64,000 bases of DNA from Paenibacillus xylanexedens (GCF_017874615.1 NZ_JAGIKV010000006.1:248001-312000); one strand, 5' to 3'; shown: positions 27,558-36,612, counted from the stretch's first letter. Numbers and translations are program-made. The notes: generated by a model from the letters alone, not told the origin.

Positions 27558-27576
27558 GAACAATTACTAATTGTTC
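27558..27576. promoter_or_regulatory. Perfect 19-bp palindrome after the OYE gene
   Basis: GAACAATTA-C-TAATTGTTC begins directly after the OYE stop codon. No T run follows, so it is a poor terminator. It could be an operator or a weak transcript-stabilising hairpin. Confidence 0.4.
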
Positions 27577-27781
27577 CAGAGACTTTCTCTCCCATATATA
27601 TAGGCTTGAACTCATGAATCAACTATACTTAGCAAAGGGCTCGCTTTCCCTCCGGGATTGCGGGTATTTTGTTTTTAGAGATATCTGTCCGTTCAAACAC
27701 TTCGAGCAATAGCAATATCGTTCAAGAAAATTCCTTCTTTGCAACCTATAATGACCTTACTTACCAGAAAGAAGGTGCATC

Positions 27782-28633
27782 ATGACTCGGGAAGTCCGGA
27801 CTGTAGTATTTGATACCGATCTATTGCTAGAAGCTTATCAATTTGAAGGCATTATGCAGAAGTTTCCCAATCATTTTCATGACTATTATGTCATTGGATT
27901 CATTGAACAAGGCAAGCGACACCTCGTCTGCAACAACGAAGAATATATTCTGAATAGCGGAGATATGATTGTCTTTAATCCACATGATCCTCATGCCTGC
28001 GAACAAGTCGATGGCAGAACCCTTGATTATCGTTGTATCAACGTCCAGCCTGAGGTTATGCGAGAGTATGCGAGAGAGATTACTGGACAAGCTTACTTGC
28101 CACGGTTTACATCCCCCGTTCTCTACCAGAGTGAACTTGTGGGTTCCCTGCACGAGCTGCATCAGATGATTCTGGAAGAGCAATCGGATTTCTGCAAAGA
28201 AGAATTGTTACTCTTACTACTGGATCAATTGCTGCGAGATTATTCGGATGCTGAACCGCCTGTTTCCACTCAGGATGTTACCGTAGAGATTAGACGTATA
28301 TGTGATTACATAGAAGCTCATTACATGGAGAGCATCTCGCTGAACGAGTTGGCCGATTTGACAGAGATGAGTAAGTACCACCTGCTGCGTTTATTCACTC
28401 GCCAGAAAGGGATATCACCTTACCGCTACCTGGAAACGATTCGCATTAATCAAGCCAAACGTCTGCTGGAACAAGGTCTGCTGCCGATTGAAGTAGCTGC
28501 ACAGACAGGATTCAGTGACCAGAGCCATTTTACGAATTTTTTCAAAAAACTGATTGGCCTGACACCCAAGCAATATAGACGTATTTTCAATCACGATTCG
28601 GAGTTGAAACGAATCACCACTAACATCGTATGA
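27782..28633 (+). CDS. AraC family transcriptional regulator
   Basis: A 283-residue regulator with an N-terminal cupin-type sensor domain (about residues 10-150; HFHDYYVIGFIEQGKRHLV and GDMIVFNPHDPHAC). The C-terminal double helix-turn-helix of the AraC/XylS type (about 175-275) has SLNELADLTEMSKYHLLRLF and the diagnostic PIEVAAQTGFSDQSHFTNFFKKLIGLTPKQYRR. The start ATG follows GAAGGTGCATC. Its last codons overlap the start of the EamA transporter gene by 4 bases (ATGA), so it probably controls and is co-translated with that exporter. The ligand is unknown. Confidence 0.93.
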   Translation: MTREVRTVVFDTDLLLEAYQFEGIMQKFPNHFHDYYVIGFIEQGKRHLVCNNEEYILNSGDMIVFNPHDPHACEQVDGRTLDYRCINVQPEVMREYAREITGQAYLPRFTSPVLYQSELVGSLHELHQMILEEQSDFCKEELLLLLLDQLLRDYSDAEPPVSTQDVTVEIRRICDYIEAHYMESISLNELADLTEMSKYHLLRLFTRQKGISPYRYLETIRINQAKRLLEQGLLPIEVAAQTGFSDQSHFTNFFKKLIGLTPKQYRRIFNHDSELKRITTNIV

Positions 28634-29568
28634 CAAGTCATCTTGATCATCAAAACACTAGAGCCTCTACCGGACATTTACTCGCTTTGTTTACTATACT
28701 GATCTGGGGAACTAACTTTGTCTCGACGAAGGTTCTGTTGATTGACTTTATTCCAGTGGAAATTTTATTTTTCCGTTTCCTGATCGGGTATTTGGTACTG
28801 TTATTGATCTCTCCACGTTCACTGCGGATTGCCTCATTCAGAGAAGAATGGTTATTTATTGGAGCAGGACTATGTGGGGTGACGTTATATTTTCTTATTG
28901 AAAATATTGCTCTAGTGTACACAACAGCTTCCAACGTGGGTGTTATTGTCTCCATTGCCCCGTTCTTCACTGCCGTGCTCGCACACTTCTTCTTAGATGG
29001 CGAGAAGTTGACTCGCCGCTTCATTATCGGATTCGGGATTGCCTTGAGCGGCATAATACTCATCGCACTGAACGGCAGTTTCATTCTGCAACTGAATCCG
29101 ATAGGTGATCTGCTTGCTTTCATAGCACCTGCGGTATGGGCGATCTACTCTGTGTTAATGCGGAAAATTGGCCAGCTTCGTTATCACACCATTGGCGCGA
29201 CTCGCAAAGTATTCTTCTATGGCCTGATCTTCATGCTACCAGCTCTATTCCTGTTTGAATTCCATTGGGAACTCGGACGCTTCACGAACATGACCAATCT
29301 CTCCAATATTCTCTACCTCGGTCTGGGTGCCTCCGCGTTGTGTTTCGTGACCTGGAACCGGGCCGTGAATCTTCTCGGAGCTATCAAAACGAGCGTATAT
29401 ATCTATCTGGTGCCCGTCATTACTGTTGTGTCATCTGCACTGATTCTTCAAGAGCAGATAACCTGGGTGATTGTACTCGGTGCGTTCTTAACCCTATTTG
29501 GCTCTTACATTTCAGAGCGAAAAGGACATAAGCTTAACAACAAAAACACTAATCCGCATAGGGGTTAG
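28630..29568 (+). CDS. EamA/DMT superfamily transporter
   Basis: A 312-residue membrane protein with about ten hydrophobic segments arranged as two EamA repeats (first around HLLALFTILIWGTNFVSTKVLL, second around IGDLLAFIAPAVWAIYSVLMRKI). The family exports amino acids, metabolites or drugs. The start overlaps the AraC stop by 4 bases. A hairpin terminator follows directly. The substrate is unknown. Confidence 0.9.
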   Translation: MTSHLDHQNTRASTGHLLALFTILIWGTNFVSTKVLLIDFIPVEILFFRFLIGYLVLLLISPRSLRIASFREEWLFIGAGLCGVTLYFLIENIALVYTTASNVGVIVSIAPFFTAVLAHFFLDGEKLTRRFIIGFGIALSGIILIALNGSFILQLNPIGDLLAFIAPAVWAIYSVLMRKIGQLRYHTIGATRKVFFYGLIFMLPALFLFEFHWELGRFTNMTNLSNILYLGLGASALCFVTWNRAVNLLGAIKTSVYIYLVPVITVVSSALILQEQITWVIVLGAFLTLFGSYISERKGHKLNNKNTNPHRG

Positions 29569-29585
29569 TGTTTGCTTCATTTTTC
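29542..29585 (+). terminator. Terminator after the EamA transporter gene
   Basis: AAACACTAATCC and GGGGTTAGTGTTT pair around a short loop, followed by GCTTCATTTTT. The left arm overlaps the end of the coding region. Confidence 0.7.
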
Positions 29586-29639
29586 ACTGATATAACTGGA
29601 CATCGTGTGTGAGCACCGTTGACATGTAGCAGAAGTCAT

Positions 29640-30341
29640 TCATTTTATCTCATTCAATTGAGACATCAGAATCTCCAGTTCCTCTTGCTGCAGATGACGC
29701 CATTGCCCCCGCTCGAGTTGATCCAGCGTAATATTCATAATTCGTACACGCTCCAGCTTGAGGACTCGGTATCCCAAGGCTTTGCACATTCTGCGGATCT
29801 GCAGGTTGAGACCTTGTGTCAGAATAATACGAAATACATTGTCACTTTGCCTATACACTTCGCAGGGCTTGGTCACGACGTCCAGAATTTCAACGCCTTT
29901 AGACATGGACTTTACAAATTCGTCGGGTACGGGTTTGTCTACAGTCACTACATATTCTTTATCATGATTATGCTCCGAACGCATCATCTTGTTCACAATG
30001 CCTCCGTCATTCGTAAGCAAAATCAGCCCTTCAGATGCCTTATCCAACCTGCCTATCGCAAATATGCGAGAAGGATAATTCATATATTGAATGATGTTCC
30101 CCTCCACATGTTCTGCTGCTGTGCAGACAATACCGATGGGTTTGTTCAAAGCAATGTAGACAGGTTCGCTGTCATTACGAGGAATCTGATTGCCATCAAT
30201 GAGTACCACATCGTGAGGTTCAACTTCCGCCCCTTTTTCACATACCCTGCCATTGATCGTTATGCGTCCGGCCGCAATTAAACGGTTCGTTTCCCTGCGG
30301 GAGCAGAATCCCGTTTCACTTATGTATTTGTTAATTAACAT
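29640..30341 (-). CDS. 23S rRNA pseudouridine synthase, RluF-like (RsuA/RluB/E/F family)
   Basis: A 233-residue pseudouridine synthase. The N-terminal S4 RNA-binding domain is MLINKYISETGFCSRRETNRLIAAGRITING. The catalytic domain contains IGRLDKASEGLILLTND, where the Asp of GRLD is the nucleophile. QGLNLQIRRMCKALGYRVLKLERVRI is the family's closing segment. The length and the LNLQIRRMC form favour RluF, which modifies U2604 of 23S rRNA, over RsuA. The start ATG 30341 has only a weak GGTG upstream. It converges with the EamA gene. Confidence 0.85.
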   Translation of the reverse strand: MLINKYISETGFCSRRETNRLIAAGRITINGRVCEKGAEVEPHDVVLIDGNQIPRNDSEPVYIALNKPIGIVCTAAEHVEGNIIQYMNYPSRIFAIGRLDKASEGLILLTNDGGIVNKMMRSEHNHDKEYVVTVDKPVPDEFVKSMSKGVEILDVVTKPCEVYRQSDNVFRIILTQGLNLQIRRMCKALGYRVLKLERVRIMNITLDQLERGQWRHLQQEELEILMSQLNEIK

Positions 30342-30545
30342 GTGTCACCGCTTCTCATCTATAGTATTGCCACTGGTGCTTAGAGTGCTGGTATGTTCAT
30401 TCGCTTTGTGCAATGAGTTAGTACCTTGTACTGATTTTCATTCCACATCATCTCATTTATACTGAAACGAAGCAATGAATTGTTATATAAAAACACATAC
30501 AACGCTATATATGAATGCCAAAATACAATCTGAAAGGAGTCTCTC

Positions 30546-31178
30546 ATGTACAAAGTTACTCGATTTACAGTTGACCCCAATGATCCAAACCAAGACTCTG
30601 GCATGTGGATTGGTGGAGAAACTGCATACGTTTCCGACTGGCCGCTTAACCCTGAGGGTCAGCCTTTATTACATCTGTTCTCCATCAATTGCAATACACT
30701 TTCACAGCAGGTCCATATCCCTTCCTTACCACAAGATAAATATATCTCGGTCTTCTCGACATACTCCGCCTCCGAATACTTTCTGGATCAGGTAACCTAT
30801 ATGGGAGATGAGCTGGAATGGAACGAGAATATTCTCGCCGGATGCACTTATGTCTCAGTATCTTCGCATCCACTCACTTCCGTATGTCCCGTTCCACCCA
30901 TTCCGTTAAGAGGCGTACGTTTAATCGAAGTGGAGTTAGACGATCAAGATTTCCCTGCATTTTCATTTTTCTCTCCCACTTTACCAAACGGTGTGAAAGG
31001 AATTGACCATTTGGTAGAGGAACATCAACTGGTGTGTCAAATATATTCCGGAGATTTTCCTGAGCCTTATCGGGATATATTGGGTCTTCCCGATGCAAAC
31101 GGTTATTTATTTTTGCGAAGTGGTCCCGCGTCTGCGCACGCACCATTCGATGGAATATTCTTTGTACAGACTGCTTAA
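30546..31178 (+). CDS. Uncharacterised protein, weakly DUF1963/YwqG-like
   Basis: A 210-residue soluble protein rich in Pro, Ser and acidic residues, without signal peptide or membrane segment. The pattern SDWPLNPEGQPLLHLFSINCNTL near the N-terminus recalls DUF1963 proteins (WP..P.G.PL.FL.QIN), and GYLFLRSGPA...FDGIFFVQTA near the end recalls their closing strand; this is weak. The ATG follows AAGGAG by 6 bases, so it is very likely a real gene. It is a single gene ending at a strong terminator. Function unknown. Confidence 0.7.
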   Translation: MYKVTRFTVDPNDPNQDSGMWIGGETAYVSDWPLNPEGQPLLHLFSINCNTLSQQVHIPSLPQDKYISVFSTYSASEYFLDQVTYMGDELEWNENILAGCTYVSVSSHPLTSVCPVPPIPLRGVRLIEVELDDQDFPAFSFFSPTLPNGVKGIDHLVEEHQLVCQIYSGDFPEPYRDILGLPDANGYLFLRSGPASAHAPFDGIFFVQTA

Positions 31179-31224
31179 TAGCGATACGTTGAGGTCAGGT
31201 ATCATTATATAAAACGTCTAATCA

Positions 31225-31263
31225 GAACGTTTCCCGTCTACCTAGACAGGGAACGTTTTTTTT
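31225..31263 (+). terminator. Terminator after the DUF1963-like gene
   Basis: AACGTTTCCCGTCTA and TAGACAGGGAACGTT pair around a small loop and are followed by TTTTTTTTA. Confidence 0.88.
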
Positions 31264-31450
31264 ATATATGCACGTTTTACTATTCTCGATCAATATAGAT
31301 GCCAAACCCTGTTAAAAGGTCATATGGATTGGATCATATTTATCCTTTCGACACGAAATCGTTTTAGAAAAAATTTTGTACGAGAAATATTTCTCTTCAT
31401 CAAAATTTAACATTATTTTACAACAAAAAGCATGTACATTTGGACAATTA

Positions 31451-31459
31451 TGGTATAAG
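31451..31459 (+). promoter_or_regulatory. Candidate extended -10 promoter for the MFS-aminotransferase operon
   Basis: TGGTATAAG (TGn plus TATAAG) lies in a very A/T-rich stretch about 65 bases before the MFS start. A second option in the same place is TTGGAC, 17 bases, TATATG. The remainder of 31264-31522 has no gene. Confidence 0.4.
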
Positions 31460-31522
31460 TTATATATGAAATAAACATAAATTACATAATATAAAATTTA
31501 TATCCAACTAGGAGGCGGACTT

Positions 31523-32731
31523 TTGAAAAGAATATTCGCTCTAAGCTGCGGTTTTTATCTGTTAATCGGCATAACCAGCGTTGTGCTCGGTGCACTTCTT
31601 CCTGTTTTATTGTCACATTATGAGCGCGGTTACAGTGATGGCGGATTTTTGTTATTTCTGCAGTTTCTTGGATTTCTTGTCGGTGTAATCGCAGCTCCTG
31701 CCCTGACAGCCCGTATCGGAAGAAAAGCGATGCTGACCCTTGCCCTGATCTGTATTATAACCGCCTATATATTACTCGGTTTTCTGCCATCCTGGTCTGT
31801 AGTTCTTCTTCTCACGATTATCGTAGGTTTCGGTTCAGGTATCATCGAACCCTCTGTAGGTGCATTCACGATCGAATTCACTGAGAATCAAAAGGCGGTC
31901 GCCATGTCCAAGCTGGATGTCTTCTTTGCTCTTGGAGCACTTCTCATCCCGGCTATCGCTGCTTTATTCATCTGGATGGATCTGTGGCATCTTACTTTTT
32001 ATACGGTGGCCGTGTTGTCACTGATTCTCATGTTGCTGTGGATCACTATGCCGCGGCCAGCCGCACTGTATCTGGAACAGGCTGGCGAGAATACAGTGGC
32101 ACATACAGCAGGTAAAGCCCAATATTCGAGAAAACATCTGGGTCTGCTGACGATCTTCGTCATCTTCTTTTTCATCTACATGGGATTGGAATTGGGATTG
32201 ATGAACTTCCTGCCTTCCATTCTCGTAGAACGACTGCACCTTCAGGAATCTGTCGCATCGCTGAGTGTCTCCATCCTGTGGATTGCGATGATCATCGGTC
32301 GTCTTTTCTCCGGGAAAATAGCGGAAGCCGTCAACTATATGCCTTTCCTGATCTGGAGTACGGTTGGCACGCTTTTGTTTACGGTCGCTATGGTATTTGT
32401 AACTGGACAGTGGACAACGTATGTACTCATTTTCGGAACCGGTCTGTTCATGTCGGGGCTGTTCTGTATCGCACTGGTCTACGCAAATGTTCTGATTCCC
32501 GGTATGACCGAGCGGACAACCAGTATCCTGATCGCATCGGGTGGTATTGGAGGTGCCATCTTGCAGTATGTGACTGGATGGAGTATGAGTACAGGGCCTG
32601 TTGTGAATACGATCTGGATTTTGGCCGGATTCTGTCTGATCCTGCTGCTCACATTGATGGTCTCTCATCTATGGACTGTAAAAAATAATGCAGTACGTAC
32701 TGCTCTCGCACAACATAGCAAGGAAATGTAA
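31523..32731 (+). CDS. MFS transporter, first gene of a putative aminosugar/iminosugar operon
   Basis: A 402-residue major facilitator with about 12 membrane helices. The loop 2-3 signature is seen as APALTARIGRKAML, and the second half begins near HLGLLTIFVIFFFIYMGLELGLM. It resembles the sugar- or drug-type MFS proteins of Firmicutes. The start is TTG 31523, placed 7 bases after AGGAGG; there is no better ATG. It heads a same-strand group with an aminotransferase, a dehydrogenase and a HAD phosphatase, so it most likely exports the product of those enzymes. The substrate is not readable from the sequence. Confidence 0.88.
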   Translation: MKRIFALSCGFYLLIGITSVVLGALLPVLLSHYERGYSDGGFLLFLQFLGFLVGVIAAPALTARIGRKAMLTLALICIITAYILLGFLPSWSVVLLLTIIVGFGSGIIEPSVGAFTIEFTENQKAVAMSKLDVFFALGALLIPAIAALFIWMDLWHLTFYTVAVLSLILMLLWITMPRPAALYLEQAGENTVAHTAGKAQYSRKHLGLLTIFVIFFFIYMGLELGLMNFLPSILVERLHLQESVASLSVSILWIAMIIGRLFSGKIAEAVNYMPFLIWSTVGTLLFTVAMVFVTGQWTTYVLIFGTGLFMSGLFCIALVYANVLIPGMTERTTSILIASGGIGGAILQYVTGWSMSTGPVVNTIWILAGFCLILLLTLMVSHLWTVKNNAVRTALAQHSKEM

Positions 32732-32821
32732 ACATCGTTTCTTAAGGGAGGTGATGCCCGCATCATCCGGGATTGTTGAGCTTCGTTCGAGCTAGTACAC
32801 CATTATATTGGAGGAAATCGT

Positions 32822-34060
32822 ATGCAAACTTTAACCAACAACCGCTTCATAGCCGGAAAAGGGATTAAGTTGATTGACGATTCAGGTGTTGAATACCTGG
32901 ACGGCGTGTCGGGAACATTCAATCTGTCACTGGGCTATAATCACCCACATGTAGTCAGCAAAATTCAGGAACAAGTCGGCAATCTGACGCATATGTCTTC
33001 CTCCTTCACTGAACCGTACGTAAATGAAGTACTTGATCACTTAATCGAATATGCTCCAAACGACATTAATGCCGGATGGATGCGGGATATCACTGGTTCA
33101 ACTGCCAACGAATGTGCAACCAAAATTGCACAGAAGTATACCGAATCGACAGACATCATCAGCCTGTATCTATCCCATCATGGGCAGACCCAATTTGCCA
33201 CCGGGATTTCGGGGAATGCCTTCCGGCGGAAACGGTTCCCCAATTCGGCTGTGGCTAACGCTGTCCATGTACCTGCCCCATATTGTTATCGCTGCCCATT
33301 CAAATCCTCAAATGGAGACTGCGACTATCAATGTGTTGAAGCTATATCTGATGCGATAGAATATGCAAGTTCCGGCTCAGTCGCCTGCATGATCATCGAA
33401 CCTATTCTCGGGAATGGCGGCAATATCATTCCTCCTGCCGGATATTTCAAACGACTGCGTAAACTGTGTGATGAATACAATATTATTCTTATTGCCGACG
33501 AAGTGCAGACAGGCATCGGTCGTACCGGAACCATGTTCGCCAGCGAACTGTTTGATATCCAGCCTGATATGATTACCCTTGCGAAAGGTCTTGGCGGAAT
33601 CGGCGTACCTGTTGCTGCGGTATTAATGCAATCCCGGCTGAATGTGCTCGAAAAGCACGAACACTCCTTCACCTCAGGTAGTAATCTGATCTCCGTAACC
33701 GCTGCCAAATCCACCTTGGAAGTGGTATCCGAACCCGGGTTTCTGGATGCGGTGAAACGCAAAGGTGAAATTTTGGGTGAATTGCTGCATGAATTGGCTA
33801 TGAAATACCCAAGTATCGGTGAAGCTCGTGGTGTCGGGTTAATGTGGGGGCTCGAGATTGTAGGTGACGGTAATGAACCGGATACGCTCAAAACCAATGC
33901 CATTGTTGACCGCGCTTTTACAGATGAACATCTGATCTTGAGAAGTTCAAGATATGGCTTCGGCAACGTTGTTAAGGTCCGGCCTTCCCTTACCACAACC
34001 GAAGACGAACTGGTTGAGATTGTAGAGCGGCTGGATTCGGTGCTTGCCAGCGTTCATTAG
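32822..34060 (+). CDS. Class III PLP-dependent aminotransferase (GabT1-like)
   Basis: A 412-residue fold-type I aminotransferase. The N-terminal YLDGVSGTFNLSLGYNHPHVV, the DEVQTGIGRTGTMFASE segment (PLP-ring Asp), the Schiff-base Lys in LAKGLGGIGVPVAAVLM (about residue 258), and the SFTSGSNLISVTAAKSTLEVV and EARGVGLMWGLEI segments place it in the acetylornithine/GABA aminotransferase class. A CYRCPFKSSNGDCDYQC cluster near residue 160 is Cys-rich. The ATG follows GGAGG by about 7 bases. Neighbours are a zinc dehydrogenase and a phosphatase. The same trio (GabT1, YktC1, GutB1) makes azasugars in Bacillus, where GabT1 aminates a ketose phosphate. The specific substrate here is inference. Confidence 0.88.
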   Translation: MQTLTNNRFIAGKGIKLIDDSGVEYLDGVSGTFNLSLGYNHPHVVSKIQEQVGNLTHMSSSFTEPYVNEVLDHLIEYAPNDINAGWMRDITGSTANECATKIAQKYTESTDIISLYLSHHGQTQFATGISGNAFRRKRFPNSAVANAVHVPAPYCYRCPFKSSNGDCDYQCVEAISDAIEYASSGSVACMIIEPILGNGGNIIPPAGYFKRLRKLCDEYNIILIADEVQTGIGRTGTMFASELFDIQPDMITLAKGLGGIGVPVAAVLMQSRLNVLEKHEHSFTSGSNLISVTAAKSTLEVVSEPGFLDAVKRKGEILGELLHELAMKYPSIGEARGVGLMWGLEIVGDGNEPDTLKTNAIVDRAFTDEHLILRSSRYGFGNVVKVRPSLTTTEDELVEIVERLDSVLASVH

Positions 34061-34093
34061 TGAGTAATTCATATTACACTCGAACACTACGCA

Positions 34094-34205
34094 AACAGAA
34101 CAACCTTTCGATCGCTGTTATCCCCGGATTTTTTGATTCCCCTTTTCCCAAGGGAAAAATCCGTTGATAAAGGCGAACGCTCCGCTTCTACATGTTTGTT
34201 CTGTT
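34094..34205 (+). repeat. Structured intercistronic element with inverted ends
   Basis: AACAGAACAA (34094-34103) is inversely repeated as TTGTTCTGTT (34196-34205). Inside lies a second stem CGGATTTTT/AAAAATCCG (34125-34133 with 34155-34163) and an inner CCCTT/AAGGG. It sits in the 202-base gap between the aminotransferase and dehydrogenase genes and contains no gene. It may be a dispersed palindromic repeat or a transcript-processing structure. Confidence 0.5.
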
Positions 34206-34262
34206 CTCTTCGTTATCGTGTAATCTGAAATACAATTTTTATTACTATAAGGAGGTTATATC

Positions 34263-35312
34263 ATGCTTGCATTGGTATATAAATCGGCTTGGGATGTGGC
34301 GCTTGAGGAAAGGCCTGTCCCGGAAATTACAAGAGATAATCAGGTGTTGGTTCGTATTCGGGCGACAGGTGTATGCGGTACCGATCTCGGTATTGTCAGC
34401 GGCAAATATCATGCGGTTCCTTCTGTCATTCTCGGTCATGAGTCTGCCGGGGAAGTCATTGATGTTGGCTCTGCGGTAACGACATTACAAGCGGGCGACC
34501 GTGTTGTGATCGACCCTACCTACTATTGCGGACAGTGTGACATGTGCAGAACAGGCAGACAAAATCATTGCACACATAAGTCTGTTACCGAGACAGGTGT
34601 GAGTGCTGACGGAACATTTACAGATTATTATGTGACCGAGGATCGTTTTTTGTACAAATTGAAGGACCATGTGAGCTATGAAGAAGCAACTTTGACGGAA
34701 CCGCTCAGCTGTATGCTGACGGGGATTAATCAGATTCATCTACTTCCGAATTTCAGAACAATCATCCTCGGTGCAGGCCCAATCGGCATTCTGTACAGCT
34801 ACGCGCTCGCTTCAAAAGGGGTTACCGGCTGTCTGGTTGACATCTCCGAAGAACGCTTAGCCATTGCCGGTTCCATTGCACCTGATCGTTGGGAAGTTCA
34901 TTCATCCTTCGAAAATGCCATAGAATCACTGTCACCCGCAACCCATCAGGTCGATATGATTATTGATACAACAGGCGTTGTGGGCACACAAGTGCTTTCC
35001 CAGCTCGCTAGCGGAGGTTATCTGATGCTGGTTGGTCTGAGAGATGGAAACACATCCTTCAATCCCAAGGAAGTTGTGGACCGCAGTCTGAAAATTATTG
35101 GTTCCATCGATTCTCTGGGGACATTTGCTACCGCACATTATATGATTGAACAAGGGATTATTCCGGCAAAAAAAATCATCACCCACTCCTTCCCGTTGGA
35201 GGATTACGAAGAGGCTTTCCGCACACTTGGCTGCGATATTCAGGGACGCACACTTCAAGCCTCTTCACATGCCATTAAAGTTGTGCTGCAATCCAGCGGT
35301 TCCAGTTTCTAA
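34263..35312 (+). CDS. Zinc-dependent medium-chain dehydrogenase (GutB1/sorbitol dehydrogenase-like)
   Basis: A 349-residue MDR alcohol dehydrogenase. The catalytic zinc site is seen as GVCGTDLG (Cys ligand) and GHESAGEV (His-Glu). The structural zinc lobe is CGQCDMCRTGRQNHC with four Cys. The Rossmann nucleotide site is ILGAGPIGILY followed by DIS, with Asp ending strand 2, which suggests NAD over NADP. The ATG follows AAGGAGG. It is the third gene of the operon after the aminotransferase. In azasugar pathways an enzyme of this class oxidises the C6 alcohol so that the amine can cyclise; that role here is inferred from the gene set. Confidence 0.9.
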   Translation: MLALVYKSAWDVALEERPVPEITRDNQVLVRIRATGVCGTDLGIVSGKYHAVPSVILGHESAGEVIDVGSAVTTLQAGDRVVIDPTYYCGQCDMCRTGRQNHCTHKSVTETGVSADGTFTDYYVTEDRFLYKLKDHVSYEEATLTEPLSCMLTGINQIHLLPNFRTIILGAGPIGILYSYALASKGVTGCLVDISEERLAIAGSIAPDRWEVHSSFENAIESLSPATHQVDMIIDTTGVVGTQVLSQLASGGYLMLVGLRDGNTSFNPKEVVDRSLKIIGSIDSLGTFATAHYMIEQGIIPAKKIITHSFPLEDYEEAFRTLGCDIQGRTLQASSHAIKVVLQSSGSSF

Positions 35313-35383
35313 AATGGAACGTTAACCATGAATGGACTACAGTAGAGATATATGTACACACAATCCTGGAGGAGGAATACAAC

Positions 35384-36121
35384 ATGGCTGCAAACAAAGA
35401 ATCTAACGGACTGGGAGCGCCCAATGATGACATCATTCAAGCGGTCATTTTTGACATGGATGGTGTACTGATTGACAGCGAACCGATTTATTTCGAGATT
35501 GAGCGCAGCTCTTTTGCCCATTTTGGCGCTGTCATGACTGATGAAGAACATCATACCTATGTTGGAGTTACGCTGGAATCCATGTGGCAGCAAGTATTGG
35601 AAAAGCATCAACTGACAGCTACGCTGGAAGAAATATTTGCTTATCATCAGCATAATGTGATGCAAACGATGCTCGCCCATCCGAATCTGACGGCAATGCC
35701 TTCCGTGGAACGCTGGTTAAGTTGGCTGCATGAGCAGCACATACCCATAGCCGTTGCTTCTTCCTCTCCACGTGCACTGATTGATTTAATCATGGACAAA
35801 ACCGGACTTGGACAATACTTTGAGATTCGAATGACAGGTGAGGAAGTTACGAACGGCAAGCCGGCACCAGATATTTTCCTGACCACAGCTGAGATGATTG
35901 GTGCATCTCCTTCGAATTGCCTGGTGATCGAGGACTCTCGCAATGGTGTCCAAGCCGCCAAAAGTGCAGGCATGCGCTGTATCGGATATCGTAATCCGGG
36001 ATCAGGCAATCAGGACTTGTCCAAAGCCGATCTTCAGATTTCCAGTTACGATGAGTTATGGACATTGAAGGATACACTGCCCTTTGAAGGCAGATTGCCA
36101 AGTTTGTCAAAGTTTCGCTGA
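35384..36121 (+). CDS. HAD superfamily phosphatase (beta-phosphoglucomutase-like subfamily)
   Basis: A 245-residue HAD hydrolase. Motif I is FDMDGVLIDSEPIYF with the nucleophilic and general-acid Asp residues (about residues 24-26), motif II SS after VAVASSS, motif III Lys in GKPAPDIF and motif IV LVIEDSRNGVQAA. A helical cap lies between motifs I and II, as in the PGMB/phosphatase group. The ATG follows GGAGGAGGAATACAAC. It is the last gene of the operon and probably removes phosphate from a sugar-phosphate intermediate. It could instead be a general sugar phosphatase. A bidirectional terminator follows. Confidence 0.88.
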   Translation: MAANKESNGLGAPNDDIIQAVIFDMDGVLIDSEPIYFEIERSSFAHFGAVMTDEEHHTYVGVTLESMWQQVLEKHQLTATLEEIFAYHQHNVMQTMLAHPNLTAMPSVERWLSWLHEQHIPIAVASSSPRALIDLIMDKTGLGQYFEIRMTGEEVTNGKPAPDIFLTTAEMIGASPSNCLVIEDSRNGVQAAKSAGMRCIGYRNPGSGNQDLSKADLQISSYDELWTLKDTLPFEGRLPSLSKFR

Positions 36122-36164
36122 GAAGATCGTAATAAAAAGATCATAATTTCGGAATGTATTTAGA

Positions 36165-36220
36165 AAAAAAACAACCCAAACGGCTTCAATTCATTCGAAT
36201 TGGAGCTGTTTGGGTTTTGC
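36165..36220. terminator. Bidirectional terminator between the HAD and yjfB genes
   Basis: AACCCAAACGGCTTCAATTC (36173-36192) pairs almost fully with GAATTGGAGCTGTTTGGGTT (36197-36216). TTTTGC follows on the plus side, and TTGTTTTTTTTC on the minus side. Confidence 0.9.
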
Positions 36221-36264
36221 TTGCTGCAATGGGTGTTACATGAGGACACATGCTGTAATTTCAA

Positions 36265-36447
36265 CTAAACCGAAAGATCGAGACTTCCACCCAGATTGGG
36301 ATGAGGAGCAGGCACTGACTTCAACATTTCCGCCATCTGCTGGCCTTGCTGCTGTGCCATGTCTTTCGTAATCGACATTACTTGCAAGCTTGCCGACTGC
36401 ACTACTGATGCTTGGCTCATCGCCATTGATAATGCTGCAATATCCAT
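36265..36447 (-). CDS. YjfB-like small protein
   Basis: A 60-residue protein: MDIAALSMAMSQASVVQSASLQVMSITKDM, with a Gln/Met-rich middle and a short Pro/Gly tail. It matches the small Firmicutes YjfB family, described as putative motility proteins. The start ATG 36447 is preceded by AGGAGT at 7 bases. No neighbours of related function are present. Family assignment is fairly good; the role is unknown. Confidence 0.75.
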   Translation of the reverse strand: MDIAALSMAMSQASVVQSASLQVMSITKDMAQQQGQQMAEMLKSVPAPHPNLGGSLDLSV

Positions 36448-36612
36448 GTTCTGCACTCCTTTCACTTTCTGATTACATAGATGTACTTATTATATATCGG
36501 TCAGAAGGGAGGAATTGTTAAAAGGTCGATCAAAATGTTGATCCGACCACGTAAGAGGCTTTATTTCTCCATCTACAGTAATTTTCCAGCTATCATCATT
36601 AACAGAGCAATA

